From Coriobacteriaceae bacterium AF45-21 (GTDB lineage: Bacteria > Actinomycetota > Coriobacteriia > Coriobacteriales > Coriobacteriaceae): a stretch of DNA of 64,000 nucleotides. The notes under the pieces were generated by a model, which saw only the letters and a list, made by a program, of their open reading frames with translations, was not told the origin of the DNA and ran no database searches. Positions 11,834 through 21,097 of this stretch are shown here, in pieces; within the stretch, counting starts at the first letter, position 1; the number at the start of each line of letters is the position of its first letter. Made by a program: the position numbers and the translations under genes. The stretch lies in NCBI GenBank assembly GCA_027682925.1, contig JAQCYU010000001.1:1-64000 (forward strand), written 5' to 3'.

Positions 11834-11886
11834 ATTCGTGAACAGCCGGGCGCCTGGAGCTTAGTGAAACGCTTGTAAGGAGTAAC

Positions 11887-12867
11887 ATGAGCGATTTCCT
11901 TAACCGTATGAAGTCTGCCGCCAAGGCCGACCTTAAGACGATCGTCCTGCCCGAGGGCGAGGATCCGCGCACCATCGTCGCGGCCACCAAGATCATCGAG
12001 GAGGGCCTGGCAAAGATCGTCATCCTGGGCAACCCCGACGAGATCAACGTTCCCGGCGCCACCGTCATCGATCCGCGCAATGCCGAGAAGCACGAGGAGT
12101 ACGCGCAGAAGTTTGCCGAGCTCCGCGCCAAGAAGGGCGTCACCATCGAGCAGGCTCGCGCCCAGGTGATGGACGCCACCTACTTTGGCACCATGATGGT
12201 CAAGATGGGTGACGCCGACGGCCTGGTCTCCGGCGCCTGCCACTCCACCGCCGACACACTGCGCCCCGCGCTGCAGATCCTTAAGACCGCCCCGGGTACC
12301 AAGCTGGTCTCGGCCTTCTTCGTGATGTGCACCGACACCCCGCAGTTCGGCACCGACGGTACGCTGATCTTCGCCGACTGCGGCCTCAACATCAACCCGT
12401 CCTCCGACGAGCTCTCCGAGATCGCCATCGCCTCCGCTCACTCCTGGTCCACCTTTATGGGCAGCGTCGAGCCGCACGTGGCCATGCTCTCCTACTCCAC
12501 CATGGGCTCCGCCGGCGGCGAGGTCGCCAAGAAGGTCCAGGAGGCCGTTAAGTTCTGCAAGGAGAAGGCTCCCCGAGGTCGCCATCGATGCGACCTGCAG
12601 CTCGACGCCGCCATCGTTCCCACCGTCGCCCAGCTCAAGGCCCCCGGCTCCTCCGTTGCCGGCAAGGCCAACGTGCTTGTGTTCCCCGATCTCGAGGCCG
12701 GCAACATCGGCTACAAGCTGGTCCAGCGCTTCGCCGGCGCCGACGCTTACGGCCCCATCCTGCAGGGCATCGCCAAGCCGGTTAACGACCTTTCGCGCGG
12801 CTGCTCTGCCGACGACATCGTGGGTGTCGTGGCCATCACCGCTGTCCAGGCTCAGATGGCTGAGTAG
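11887..12867 (+). CDS. pta: Phosphate acetyltransferase
   Basis: Converts acetyl-CoA and phosphate to acetyl phosphate, the step before acetate kinase in ATP-yielding acetate formation. The protein has 326 residues, the short single-domain form, with KTIVLPEGEDPRTIVAA near the N-terminus and VAMLSYSTMGSAGG and LDAAIVPTVAQ in the C-terminal half. ATG 11887 follows AAGGAG. Between 12571 and 12592 a +1 and a -1 indel cancel: the protein reads PRGRHRCDLQ where the family has a sequence like PEVAIDGDLQ. Two acetate kinase genes lie convergently downstream. Confidence 0.95.
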   Translation: MSDFLNRMKSAAKADLKTIVLPEGEDPRTIVAATKIIEEGLAKIVILGNPDEINVPGATVIDPRNAEKHEEYAQKFAELRAKKGVTIEQARAQVMDATYFGTMMVKMGDADGLVSGACHSTADTLRPALQILKTAPGTKLVSAFFVMCTDTPQFGTDGTLIFADCGLNINPSSDELSEIAIASAHSWSTFMGSVEPHVAMLSYSTMGSAGGEVAKKVQEAVKFCKEKAPRGRHRCDLQLDAAIVPTVAQLKAPGSSVAGKANVLVFPDLEAGNIGYKLVQRFAGADAYGPILQGIAKPVNDLSRGCSADDIVGVVAITAVQAQMAE

Positions 12868-12882
12868 CGGACGTATCCCCTC

Positions 12883-13009
12883 GGGACCCCACAGGGTAAA
12901 GCTCTGAAAACGTCCTCGGACATGTCGGAAGCCCCCGCTGCGCACTACGTGCGGCGGGGGTTTCATGCGTCCTGCGGAAAGTTTTCAGAGCTTTACCCTG
13001 TGGGGTCCC
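12883..13009. terminator. Long nested hairpin C after pta
   Basis: Outer arms gggaccccacagggtaaagc... (12883-12911) and 12981-13009 are a perfect 29-bp match. Inside lies a second stem, aagcccccgctgcgc / gtgcggcgggggttt. The layout is the same as hairpins A and B but the sequence is different. It sits 16 bases past the pta stop. Confidence 0.7.
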
Positions 13010-13157
13010 TGCCGCTACTTTGCAATCAGGGCATCTGGAGTGGACGGCGGCTTGGCTACGAGCTGGAGCTGAGGATCTGAATGGTCGGGTGCCGTTGCTG
13101 GGAGCGCAGGCGTTGCTGGTGATGATCACTTTGGGACTGGAATTTCCGCCTGCTAGC
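13010..13157. other. Gene-free stretch between pta and ackA
   Basis: No convincing gene. Short open frames exist on both strands but lack ribosome binding sites and recognisable domains; a decayed gene cannot be excluded. Confidence 0.4.
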
Positions 13158-13195
13158 AAAAAGGCCTCCGGAGCTGTTGCTCTGGAGGCCTTTCG
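13158..13195. terminator. Bidirectional terminator of ackA copy 1
   Basis: Stem aaaggcctccgg / ctggaggccttt is flanked by A and T runs. It is placed 21 bases past the reverse-strand ackA stop. Confidence 0.8.
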
Positions 13196-13215
13196 TTTAC
13201 TTGCAAATACGCGCG

Positions 13216-14394
13216 TTAGTTGTTCTTGGTCAGGCGCTCGACGTCGTGGGCGATCATGTATTCCTCGTCGGTGGGGATGACCATGACCGTAACGGCTGAA
13301 CCGGCGGCGCTGATGACCTGCGGGCCGTTGCCCACGGCCTCGCGGTTCTTATTGTTGTCGATGCGTACGCCCAGCCACTCAAAGCAGTCGCAGAAGGCCT
13401 TGCGGATCGACCAGTCGTTCTCGCCGATGCCGGCGGTAAAGGTGATGGTGTCCACGCCCGCGATGGAAGCGATCATGGAGCCAGCCTGCTGCATGGCCTT
13501 GTAGGCGAACATATCGAAGGCGAGCAGGCAGCGCTCGTCGCCCTCGGAGGCGCGTGTACGGATGTCGCGGGCGTCGTTGGAGATGCCCGAGATGGCAAGC
13601 AGACCAGACTGCTTGTTCATCATGTCATCGACTTCCTGATAGCTGTAGCCGCCCTCGCGCTGGAGGTAGCACACGGTGGCCGGATCAATGGAACCGCAGC
13701 GAGTGCCCATCATCAGGCCGTCGAGCGGCGTGAGGCCCATCGTGGTGTCGCGGCACACGCCGTCCTCGATAGCAGCGAGCGAAGCACCGTTACCCAAGTG
13801 GCACGAAAGCAGACGGTGGCAGCGCGAACCCAGGATCTCCTTGGCCATCATCCACTCATAGCGGTGGCTCGTGCCGTGGGCGCCGTACTTGCGCACGTGG
13901 TACTTGTCGCACACGTCCTTGGGCAGCGCGTAGGTATAGGCGACCTCGGGCATGGTCATATGGAACGAGGTATCGAAGACCGCCACGTTGGGCAGCTCCG
14001 GATACTTCTCACGGCAGTACTCAATCGCCGCGGCCTCGCCGTAGTTGTGCAGCGGGGCAAGTGGTGCCACCTCAAGAATCTTGGCCATAACCTCGTCGTC
14101 GACAACTGCGGAATCATCGAAGTGCCAGCCGCCCTGAACGATACGATGACCAATGCCATCAATCGTAAAGTCGGTCTTCTCGAGCTCCTCGAGCACACGA
14201 GCGATAGCAGAGCGATGATCGGGGAAAGGGACCTCCTCGGTCTGCTTGGCGCCACCGTTCTCGGTGTGGCCAAAGATGCCCATGTCCGAACCGATGCGCT
14301 CGCAGTTGCCCTTGGCGAAAACCTCGCGGGTATCGGTATCCAAAAGCTGGTATTTAAGGCTTGAGCTACCGGCGTTGACAACAAGTACGTTCAT
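13216..14394 (-). CDS. ackA: Acetate kinase, copy 1
   Basis: Phosphotransferase making ATP and acetate from acetyl phosphate in the cytoplasm. The ASKHA-fold N-terminus VLVVNAGSSSLKYQLLD is followed by GHRIVQGGWHF, the phosphate-binding SCHLGNGASLAAIEDG and the C-terminal FTAGIGENDWSIRK. It has 392 residues, normal length. It lies directly downstream of a second acetate kinase gene, but a terminator and a 160-base gap separate them, so they are probably transcribed separately. The copies differ at many positions (for example SHRYEWMMAKEIL here against SYRYISKKVAEM), so this is an old duplication. Confidence 0.95.
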   Translation of the reverse strand: MNVLVVNAGSSSLKYQLLDTDTREVFAKGNCERIGSDMGIFGHTENGGAKQTEEVPFPDHRSAIARVLEELEKTDFTIDGIGHRIVQGGWHFDDSAVVDDEVMAKILEVAPLAPLHNYGEAAAIEYCREKYPELPNVAVFDTSFHMTMPEVAYTYALPKDVCDKYHVRKYGAHGTSHRYEWMMAKEILGSRCHRLLSCHLGNGASLAAIEDGVCRDTTMGLTPLDGLMMGTRCGSIDPATVCYLQREGGYSYQEVDDMMNKQSGLLAISGISNDARDIRTRASEGDERCLLAFDMFAYKAMQQAGSMIASIAGVDTITFTAGIGENDWSIRKAFCDCFEWLGVRIDNNKNREAVGNGPQVISAAGSAVTVMVIPTDEEYMIAHDVERLTKNN

Positions 14395-14507
14395 GAGACT
14401 CCTTTGCAGTGCGATACGGTCGGCGCAGACCGCTCAAGGCGGCCGTATGTTAATAAGAAGTTATCACAACTTGATAAATAGCTATCAGGCATATCGCCCA
14501 ACGAGTT

Positions 14508-14547
14508 CAAAAGAGGGGCTGAACGGCATGTTGCCGTCCAGCCCCTC
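14508..14547 (-). terminator. Terminator of ackA copy 2
   Basis: Reverse-strand stem aggggctggacggcaa / ttgccg...cagcccct with a tight loop, followed by CTTTT. It lies just past the stop at 14559. Confidence 0.8.
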
Positions 14548-14558
14548 CCCTCTTGTAA

Positions 14559-15737
14559 TTACTTGGCGTTGACGATGCGCTCGACGTCGGAAGCGATCAT
14601 GAACTCCTCGTCCGTGGGGATGACAAAGATTTTGACCTTGGAATCCTTGGCAGACAGGCACCAAGCGCCGTCACCACGCAGGGCGTTGCGGGCATGATCC
14701 ATCTTGACGCCCATAAAGGCCAGGCGGTCGGCAACGCCGGCGCGGACGGCCGGAGCATGCTCGCCGATGCCGGCGGTAAAGACCAGGGTGTCCATACCGC
14801 ACATAGAAGTAGCCATCTCGGCCGCCTTGGCGGCAATCTTGTAGACAAACATGTCGAAGGCGAGCTGAGCCTCGGGGTCACCAGCGGCGGCGAGCTCCTC
14901 GACGTTGCGGCAGTCGTTGGTCTTGCCGCCGGTCACAGCCAAAAGACCGGACTTCTTGTTCATCATCTCGTCGACCTCGTCGAAGGTATAGCCGCCCTCG
15001 CGCTGCAGGTAGCACACGGTAGCCGGGTCGATGGAGCCGCAGCGGGTGCCCATCATGACGCCGTCGAGCGGCGTCAGGCCCATGGTGGTGTCCATGCACT
15101 TGCCGTCCTCGATGGCGCACAGGGAAGCGCCGGAGCCGATATGGCACACGACGACCTTGCGGGCCTCGCCGTTGGTCATCTCGGCGACCTTCTTGGAGAT
15201 GTAACGGTAGCTGGTGCCGTGGGCGCCGTACTTACGGATGTGCAGCTTGTCGCAGACGTCTTTGGGCAGGGCGTAGGTCTTGGCGACCTCGGGCATGTTG
15301 AAGTGGAAAGCAGTGTCGTAAACCGTGACATTGGGCAGGTCGGGATACTGCTCCAGGCAGTACTCGATAACGTTAGCCTCGGGGTTGTTGTGCAGCGGGG
15401 CGAGCGGGGCAACCTCGCGGATCTTGGCGAGAACGTCCTCGTCGACGAGGGAGGAATCGCCAAAGTACCAGCCGCCCTGAACGATGCGGTGGCCGATGCC
15501 CTCAATCTTGACGCCGTTGGCCTCGAGGTCCTTCAGGACGACCTCGATGGCGACCTTGTGGTCGGGGAACTCAATGTTCTCGGTCACCTTCTTGGAGCCG
15601 TTGGCAGCGTGGGTGAAGGTACCGCCGGTAAAGCAGACGCGCTCGCAGGAGCCCTTTGCGGACACCTTATGGGACTTGGTATCGATGACCTGATACTTAA
15701 GGGTCGAAGATCCTGCGTTGACGACCAGAACGTTCAT
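14559..15737 (-). CDS. ackA: Acetate kinase, copy 2
   Basis: Second acetate kinase with all family elements: VLVVNAGSSTLKYQVID, GHRIVQGGWYFGDS, CHIGSGASLCAIEDG and FTAGIGEHAPAVRAG. The length is 392 residues. The start was placed at ATG 15737, which has GGGAG upstream and begins the conserved strand; an extension to 15800 is open but unsupported. The two kinases may differ in kinetics or in direction (acetate formation or assimilation), or use propionate; none of this can be read from the sequence. Confidence 0.95.
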   Translation of the reverse strand: MNVLVVNAGSSTLKYQVIDTKSHKVSAKGSCERVCFTGGTFTHAANGSKKVTENIEFPDHKVAIEVVLKDLEANGVKIEGIGHRIVQGGWYFGDSSLVDEDVLAKIREVAPLAPLHNNPEANVIEYCLEQYPDLPNVTVYDTAFHFNMPEVAKTYALPKDVCDKLHIRKYGAHGTSYRYISKKVAEMTNGEARKVVVCHIGSGASLCAIEDGKCMDTTMGLTPLDGVMMGTRCGSIDPATVCYLQREGGYTFDEVDEMMNKKSGLLAVTGGKTNDCRNVEELAAAGDPEAQLAFDMFVYKIAAKAAEMATSMCGMDTLVFTAGIGEHAPAVRAGVADRLAFMGVKMDHARNALRGDGAWCLSAKDSKVKIFVIPTDEEFMIASDVERIVNAK

Positions 15738-15789
15738 GTGTCTCCCTACTAACAGGCGGTGTGGCGCCGCCAGGTACATACGCTTCAAT

Positions 15790-15823
15790 AATAAACCCAA
15801 ACGCCCTCGCGCTCGGGTTTATT
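15790..15823 (-). terminator. Terminator of the MFS gene
   Basis: Stem aataaaccc / gggtttatt with a GC-rich loop. On the reverse strand it follows the MFS stop at 15857. Confidence 0.6.
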
Positions 15824-15856
15824 GCGTTGATATATAAGTTATCGATGCCCAAATAC

Positions 15857-17017
15857 TCACGGCCTTTGACTTGTAAGACGAAATAGCGCGGGGATATACA
15901 CCAGGGAAGAAATCCCGAGCGCAACAAGCAATACGACTCGAATGCCCGCAACGCTACTCAACACAGCGTTGAGCAGATAGAAAAGAACGGCACCCACCGC
16001 CACCATCTGGCTTTGAACCGAAATCAGTGAACAGCGCATCGAAGAATCGGCAGCATTTTGAAAAATTGAGTATTTGATTGGGGCAAACAACGAGTACGCA
16101 ACCGTCTGCAGCACATAGAACACGGGCAGCAAATTAGCCGGAGTAAGAGGAATCAAAAACAAAGCTGTCAATACTAAGCGAAAGATGCCGCAAATACGCG
16201 CAAAACGGCCCTTGTCGACACGAGCAATCACACTGGGCACAATAAACCCCATGGAGGCCGAGGCAAGGAGCTGGACCGCAATGGTCACGCCCGAAGCGAC
16301 GGCATTCATTCCGCGGCCTGCAAGTAACAGTGAGAAGAAGTCTTCCAGAGCGACGAAGGCAAATGCCTGAGAACAGTCCATGATGAACGCTGACCGAAGA
16401 ATGCCATTACCCGCAATAGCAGCACCGATCATCCTCGGGCTCATTCCATGCCCAGGTGTCACCGCAGCGCCCTCTCTTCTCGCCTCAGGAATACAGACAA
16501 CGACAACCAATGTCAGCACCATTGTGATGATATCGACCGAAAGCCCAATGAGATACGTGCCAGCGGACGAAATGAAGCCGCCCACACAAGCGGAGATGGC
16601 ATAAGAGGCATAGAAAACAAATCGCTCAACGACATTAAGTCTTACGAGCTGGTCCTGAGAGACGCTGTCAATGTAAATCGCTTCTATGGATCCGCTCACA
16701 CATGCAACGGCAAAACCTTTGAGAGCAAACGCGCCGATTAAAAGCAGAGGAGAACGGACGAGAAGCAGGGCGGCGTAGTATCCAAGCATTCCCACAACGC
16801 CAACGAGACCGCTAGTCTTTCGTCCAAACCTATCAGCAATATAGCCAGTGGGAACTTCAAGGATGAACTTGCTCACTTGATATGCAATCATCATGCTAGA
16901 AATCGCCACCATCGAGAATCCGACGAATTCAAGGTAAACCGTCAGAAAATACAAAATGGTGCTGAAGTTCGACAGAAAAACGAACGTCATATAAAGCAAA
17001 ACCGTACGGTTTTTCAT
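15857..17017 (-). CDS. MFS transporter
   Basis: Twelve-helix major facilitator permease of 386 residues. The family's cytoplasmic-loop motif appears as GYIADRFGRKTSGLVG after helix 2. The start is ATG 17017 (MKNRTVLLYMTF), with GGAGGG upstream; a TTG at 17041 is open but less likely. The gene is less GC-rich than its neighbours and follows a LysR-type regulator on the same strand, suggesting the pair came in together and that the regulator controls it. The substrate is unknown. Confidence 0.85.
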   Translation of the reverse strand: MKNRTVLLYMTFVFLSNFSTILYFLTVYLEFVGFSMVAISSMMIAYQVSKFILEVPTGYIADRFGRKTSGLVGVVGMLGYYAALLLVRSPLLLIGAFALKGFAVACVSGSIEAIYIDSVSQDQLVRLNVVERFVFYASYAISACVGGFISSAGTYLIGLSVDIITMVLTLVVVVCIPEARREGAAVTPGHGMSPRMIGAAIAGNGILRSAFIMDCSQAFAFVALEDFFSLLLAGRGMNAVASGVTIAVQLLASASMGFIVPSVIARVDKGRFARICGIFRLVLTALFLIPLTPANLLPVFYVLQTVAYSLFAPIKYSIFQNAADSSMRCSLISVQSQMVAVGAVLFYLLNAVLSSVAGIRVVLLVALGISSLVYIPALFRLTSQRP

Positions 17018-17096
17018 GCTCCGCCCTCCAAGAGTCAGCAATCTAAATCGGAATCTTGGAAAAGCATGAGGGCAAAGCTGTCAGCTATGTGTTGCA

Positions 17097-17121
17097 AGGC
17101 GTCAATAATCACTTGACGCCT
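17097..17121 (-). terminator. Hairpin between LysR and MFS genes
   Basis: Stem aggcgtcaa / ttgacgcct with a 7-base loop, 16 bases past the LysR stop. It may end or attenuate the regulator transcript before the MFS gene. Confidence 0.55.
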
Positions 17122-17136
17122 CGAAGCCAATTAATC

Positions 17137-18027
17137 TCACGAAGCAAGATGACGCAATAGGTGCAGAAAAACCGTCTGGTGTCGATCAGTCCAGGAATTT
17201 TGCCGATAGCAAAAGTAGATAGGCAAGGTTACATCACGCGAACCTTCAATGGAGCACTCACTCACTTCTGACCCATCCGATGCGAGAGAGGACCCAGACA
17301 AACTCAATATCAATCCCCCGGCTTGAAGAAACTCAGTCTGAGCCCTGCTTCCGTATTCAACATCACGGAAGCGAAAATTGACGAGCTGGGCTTCGGGACA
17401 TTGATTGATTGCATTGAGACAGGGTGACAAATTAATGGGAACAGCTAACCTGCCGCCCAGTAACTCACGAACGGTCATAGCGCCCACAGATTGATGACCC
17501 GCTGGGCACGAAAGAACCTTGAGCTCCTTTTCACCCAAGTATTTCGAAGAAAGGACACTGTTCCTTGGTTCCTCAAATGAGATGGCCGCATCCGAAATGC
17601 CAAGCACAAGTGATTCAAAGCATGTAGCCGTTGGCTGATGCCACACATCAAGGTGAATCTGAGGGTGCGAGCTTTCAAACGAGTCGTACCAGTTTTCGGA
17701 AAAGAGACGCCCCCGCCCTTGAAGGCAGGGGGCGTAAAGACGGAAGTGGCCGTCGGGCGAGACGCCGTCGTCCCTCGATTGGGCGTACTTTTTAAGATCG
17801 TCGACTTGTGCCAGGATCACGCGTGCACGACGCGCAAATTCTCTGCCCGCCGGAGACAAAACAGCCTCCCCCGCCGATCGGTCGAGCAAAACAATCTGAT
17901 ACTCAGATTCCAACTTTTTGATTGCCGACGAAACAGCCTGCGGACTCACATGAACGGCGCGAGCTGCCTTGCGCACGCCGCCATAGTTCGCTACCGCTTG
18001 AAGGTATTCGAGTTGAGAAAGCTGCAT
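17137..18027 (-). CDS. LysR family transcriptional regulator
   Basis: A 296-residue DNA-binding protein. The N-terminal winged helix-turn-helix reads LEYLQAVANYGGVRKAARAV and HVSPQAVSSAIKKLESEYQ, followed by the LysR substrate-binding domain. A Cys-rich middle (CLQGRGRL, SCPAGHQ) is not typical of the family consensus. Its likely target is the MFS gene downstream, but LysR genes usually diverge from their targets and this one does not. Confidence 0.88.
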   Translation of the reverse strand: MQLSQLEYLQAVANYGGVRKAARAVHVSPQAVSSAIKKLESEYQIVLLDRSAGEAVLSPAGREFARRARVILAQVDDLKKYAQSRDDGVSPDGHFRLYAPCLQGRGRLFSENWYDSFESSHPQIHLDVWHQPTATCFESLVLGISDAAISFEEPRNSVLSSKYLGEKELKVLSCPAGHQSVGAMTVRELLGGRLAVPINLSPCLNAINQCPEAQLVNFRFRDVEYGSRAQTEFLQAGGLILSLSGSSLASDGSEVSECSIEGSRDVTLPIYFCYRQNSWTDRHQTVFLHLLRHLAS

Positions 18028-18068
18028 AGATTACTCCAAAGGCAGCCAAGTCGACGGGCTACGCGCCC

Positions 18069-18404
18069 TCAGATGAGGTTCTCGCCTAGGTTTTTGCCGC
18101 CGAGGACGTGCATGTGGAAGTGCATGACGGTCTGGCCGGCGTTGACACCCTTGTTGGAAATGACGCGGAAACCGTCCTCCAGACCCTTGGCCTTGGCGAC
18201 CTCCTGGACGGCGTGGGCCATGGCGCCCATGGTCTCGGCGGGCACGTTATCGGCGATATCGCTGTAGTGCTTCTTGGGGATCACGAGCGTGTGGACCGGC
18301 GCCTGGGGATTGAGGTCGTCAAAAGCGATGACCTGGTCGTCCTCATAGACAACGGTCGAGGGGATCTCGTGGTTGGCAATTTTACAGAAGATGCAATCGC
18401 ACAT
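18069..18404 (-). CDS. hinT: HIT family purine nucleoside phosphoramidase (HinT-like)
   Basis: A small 111-residue nucleotide hydrolase that cleaves AMP-linked phosphoramidates. The N-terminus CIFCKIANHEIPS supplies the zinc-type Cys pair seen in many HIT proteins. The histidine triad is visible as HFHMHVLGG near the C-terminus. It sits 49 bases downstream of xseB on the same strand, probably in one operon with exonuclease VII. Confidence 0.93.
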   Translation of the reverse strand: MCDCIFCKIANHEIPSTVVYEDDQVIAFDDLNPQAPVHTLVIPKKHYSDIADNVPAETMGAMAHAVQEVAKAKGLEDGFRVISNKGVNAGQTVMHFHMHVLGGKNLGENLI

Positions 18405-18453
18405 AGCTGGTTCCTTTCTTACAGACCAAGGTAATTATATTTGGTCGAGATGC

Positions 18454-18720
18454 TTAGAACGAAAGGTTATCATCGGTGTTGGCGGCCTCGCCGTCGGCGA
18501 GCACGTCGTTGCCGTCGACGTCCTTAAGGAGCACCGAGACCTTCTGCTCGGCATCGGACAGGCGGGTGCGCAGGCTTTTGAGGAGCTCGACGCCGCGGGT
18601 GTAGCTCTCGAGCGACTCCTCAAGCTCCATATCGCCCGACTCCAGGCTGCGGATGATGAGCTCCAGCTCCTGCGAGGCCTGCTTGTACGTAAGCTGCTCG
18701 ACCGGGGTCTTCTCTGCCAT
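18454..18720 (-). CDS. xseB: Exodeoxyribonuclease VII small subunit
   Basis: Small helical subunit that assembles with XseA into the single-strand-specific exonuclease VII. The N-terminus LTYKQASQELELIIRSLESGDM and LEESLESYTRGVELLKSLRTRL match the two-helix family. The C-terminal tail after residue 70 is acidic and variable. The gene lies 42 bases after xseA on the same strand. Confidence 0.93.
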   Translation of the reverse strand: MAEKTPVEQLTYKQASQELELIIRSLESGDMELEESLESYTRGVELLKSLRTRLSDAEQKVSVLLKDVDGNDVLADGEAANTDDNLSF

Positions 18721-18762
18721 ATCTGTTTCCTTTCCTAAGGGTCTATCACTGCGAAACGCGGT

Positions 18763-20213
18763 CTACTCGACCGTATCGACCGTTGCTGCCACGTTGCCGT
18801 CTGCCATGCGCACGCGAATGGCGTCGCCAGGCTTAAAGGTCTTGGCACTCGTAGCCACACCATCATCGCTGTACGCGATGGAATAGCCGCGAGCAAGCAC
18901 TTTGAGCGGCGACAGGGCATCGAGCGAGGCCGCGGCACGGCTCAGGTCGGACGCTGGCTTGCTGAGCATCGTGCGCCCTTGATGCTCTAGGCGGGAACTC
19001 GCAAGCGTGAGCGCATGGCGCTTACCATCGAGCCCCGAGGTGCTTGTAATCAGACGCTCGGGCAAGCGCTCAAAGTTGGAGCGGAATGTCCCGACCGAGC
19101 GTACTATGGCGCCCGACAGGCGATCGGCAGTCAGCGCAAGCTCCGATTCGCGACGCTCGACCATAAATGTGGGGTCGTTGAGGCACGGGCGACACGCAGC
19201 GGCATCGAGCGCATCACCCAAGCGAGCCGTATAGGTATCCCAGGCACGGCGACCGCGCTGATCGAGCATCTCCAGGTCGACCTGGGCCGACCCAATCATC
19301 GATGCCATCGCGGCACCCAGACGCTGATGGCGCGCCTCGAGCACATCGGCCAACTCCGTCATAGCCGGCGCCACCGATTCTGCCGCCGCCGTGGGCGTGG
19401 AGGCGCGTCGGTCGCTCACCATGTCGCAAATCGAGGTATCGGGCTCATGGCCAATGCCGGTCACCACGGGCACAGGACAAGCCGCCACCGCGCGGGCAAG
19501 CTCCTCGTCATTAAAGGTCATGAGGTCCTCAAAGGAGCCGCCGCCGCGCACCAGCAAAATACAGTCGGGCGCCGGCGTAATGGAAGCGGCGCGGCGCAAG
19601 CCATCAATGAGCTCGGCCGGCGCACCCTCGCCTTGAACCTTGGCGCCCACGCAGACAAGCTCGACGAGCGGGTTGCGACGGCGCAGCGTACGCTTGACGT
19701 CGTCGATTACCGCACCGGAAAGCGAGGTGACGACCGCCACGCGTGAGCAAAACACCGGGATGCGGCGTTTGCGGGACTCGTCCATCAGTCCCTCGCGGCG
19801 TAGCTTTTCGGCCAACTGCGCCACCTGTTGACGCAGCAGACCCTCCCCCGCCAGCGAAAACGAGCGAGCGACAAAGCTCATGCGGCCCGTGGCTTATAGA
19901 GATTGAAGCTGCCCTTAAAGCTCACCTGCATGCCGTCACGCAGATCGAAGGTACGCTTAAGATAGGCGCCCTTCCAGATGATGCAGTCGACGGCGGCCGA
20001 GTCGTCTTTAATCTGGAAGTAGCAGTGGCCGCTTCGGGCATTGGGACCACGGAAACCCGTGACCTCGCCCAGGACGGTCAGTTGCGGAATAGCATCGAGC
20101 GCACCGGCGGCGATCTCTACCGCCTGGCTCACGCTGAGCTCTTTACGCTCTTGCTCGTCCGAACCGTCGAACTCGGCGGAAACGCTATTGCCGGTTAGAT
20201 TCCAGCCTGCCAC
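18763..20213 (-). pseudogene. xseA: Exodeoxyribonuclease VII large subunit (frameshifted as given)
   Basis: Catalytic and DNA-binding subunit of exonuclease VII. An N-terminal OB fold (LTVLGEVTGFRG, YFQIKDDSAAVDCIIWKG) precedes the catalytic domain, with VAVVTSLSGAVIDD, LLVRGGGSFEDLMTFNDEEL and TGIGHEPDTSICDMVSDRRA. The C-terminal end ARGYSIAYSDDG is present. One G is missing in a G-run near 19886, so the frame breaks between YKPR and the expected GRMSFVA. Repaired length is 483 residues. The GTG at 20213 was chosen because AAAGGAGG lies just upstream. Confidence 0.9.
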
Positions 20214-20282
20214 GCAGCCTCCTTTCGTCATCGTGCACAAAGGCTCTGGCCCTGCGCAAATTCAAGTCCAACACATAGTACA

Positions 20283-20312
20283 GCGCCGCGGGGACACAAA
20301 TTCCCGCGGCGC
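20283..20312 (-). terminator. Hairpin after the YugP-type gene
   Basis: Stem gcgccgcggg / cccgcggcgc with a 10-base loop, 17 bases past the reverse-strand stop at 20329. It lacks a clear T-run. Confidence 0.55.
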
Positions 20313-20328
20313 CCAGCGACCCAATTTG

Positions 20329-21033
20329 TTATCGGTTGGAGTTTCTGTTGTAGCGAGCCATAAGATAGAGCAGCTGAATAATCGAGGTGAGCGCCGCAGC
20401 CACATAGGTAAGCGCGGCGGCCGTCAGCACCTTCTTGGCACCGTTGACCTGCTTGGAGCTCATGCCCGACTGCTCGATGTACGCCACGGCGCGGCGGCTG
20501 GCATCAATCTCGACCGGCAGCGTAACGAGCTGGAACAGCACGCTAAACGAGAAGAAGATCAGCGCGATGGTCGTGAGTCCCGCGATGTTCATAAACAGGC
20601 CCATGAGCAGCACGACGGTCCAGGTGTTCTGGGTAAAGTTGACGACCGGCACGAGGGCGGTACGTACCTTCATCATGGCATAGCCGCTTTGACGCTGCGC
20701 GGCATGGCCTGCCTCGTGACAAGCGACAGCAACGCTTGCGACCGAGCCGCCCGAACGGTTGGAATCCGACAGATACAGGTTATTGTCCTGCGGGTTGTAA
20801 TGGTCGGTGAGCTCACCGGCGACGCCCTTGATACCCACGGCGTTGCAACCGTTGGCGTCGAGCATGCGGCGAGCGACCGTGGCACCCGTGTCGCCGTCCG
20901 AGCGAACCTTGGACCACGTCTTGTACGTCGAATTGATATAGCTCTGCGCAGCAAGGCCAAGCACCGTGCAGACAAGAACAACCAGCAGGTACAGCGGGTC
21001 GATGCCAAAGCCATATCCATAGTAATAGGGCAT
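20329..21033 (-). CDS. Neutral zinc metallopeptidase, YugP family
   Basis: A 234-residue membrane-bound zinc peptidase-like protein. An N-terminal helix (PLYLLVVLVCTVLGLAAQSYI) anchors it, the zinc motif HEAGHAAQ lies near residue 105, and two further hydrophobic segments follow (WTVVLLMGLFMNIAGLTTIA and the FFSFSVLFQLV region). NNLYLSDSNRSGGSVASVAV before the motif is typical of the family. The physiological substrate of YugP proteins is not established. Confidence 0.88.
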   Translation of the reverse strand: MPYYYGYGFGIDPLYLLVVLVCTVLGLAAQSYINSTYKTWSKVRSDGDTGATVARRMLDANGCNAVGIKGVAGELTDHYNPQDNNLYLSDSNRSGGSVASVAVACHEAGHAAQRQSGYAMMKVRTALVPVVNFTQNTWTVVLLMGLFMNIAGLTTIALIFFSFSVLFQLVTLPVEIDASRRAVAYIEQSGMSSKQVNGAKKVLTAAALTYVAAALTSIIQLLYLMARYNRNSNR

Positions 21034-21097
21034 GCGAATTCCTCCAAATCGAGTTACACGTTGGAGGCATTCTACCCACTCAGCAGACTAGGCTTCC

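Noticed and set aside
13020..13280. Forward 86-codon open frame between pta and ackA
   Set aside because: It runs across the bidirectional terminator into the antisense of ackA and lacks start signals.
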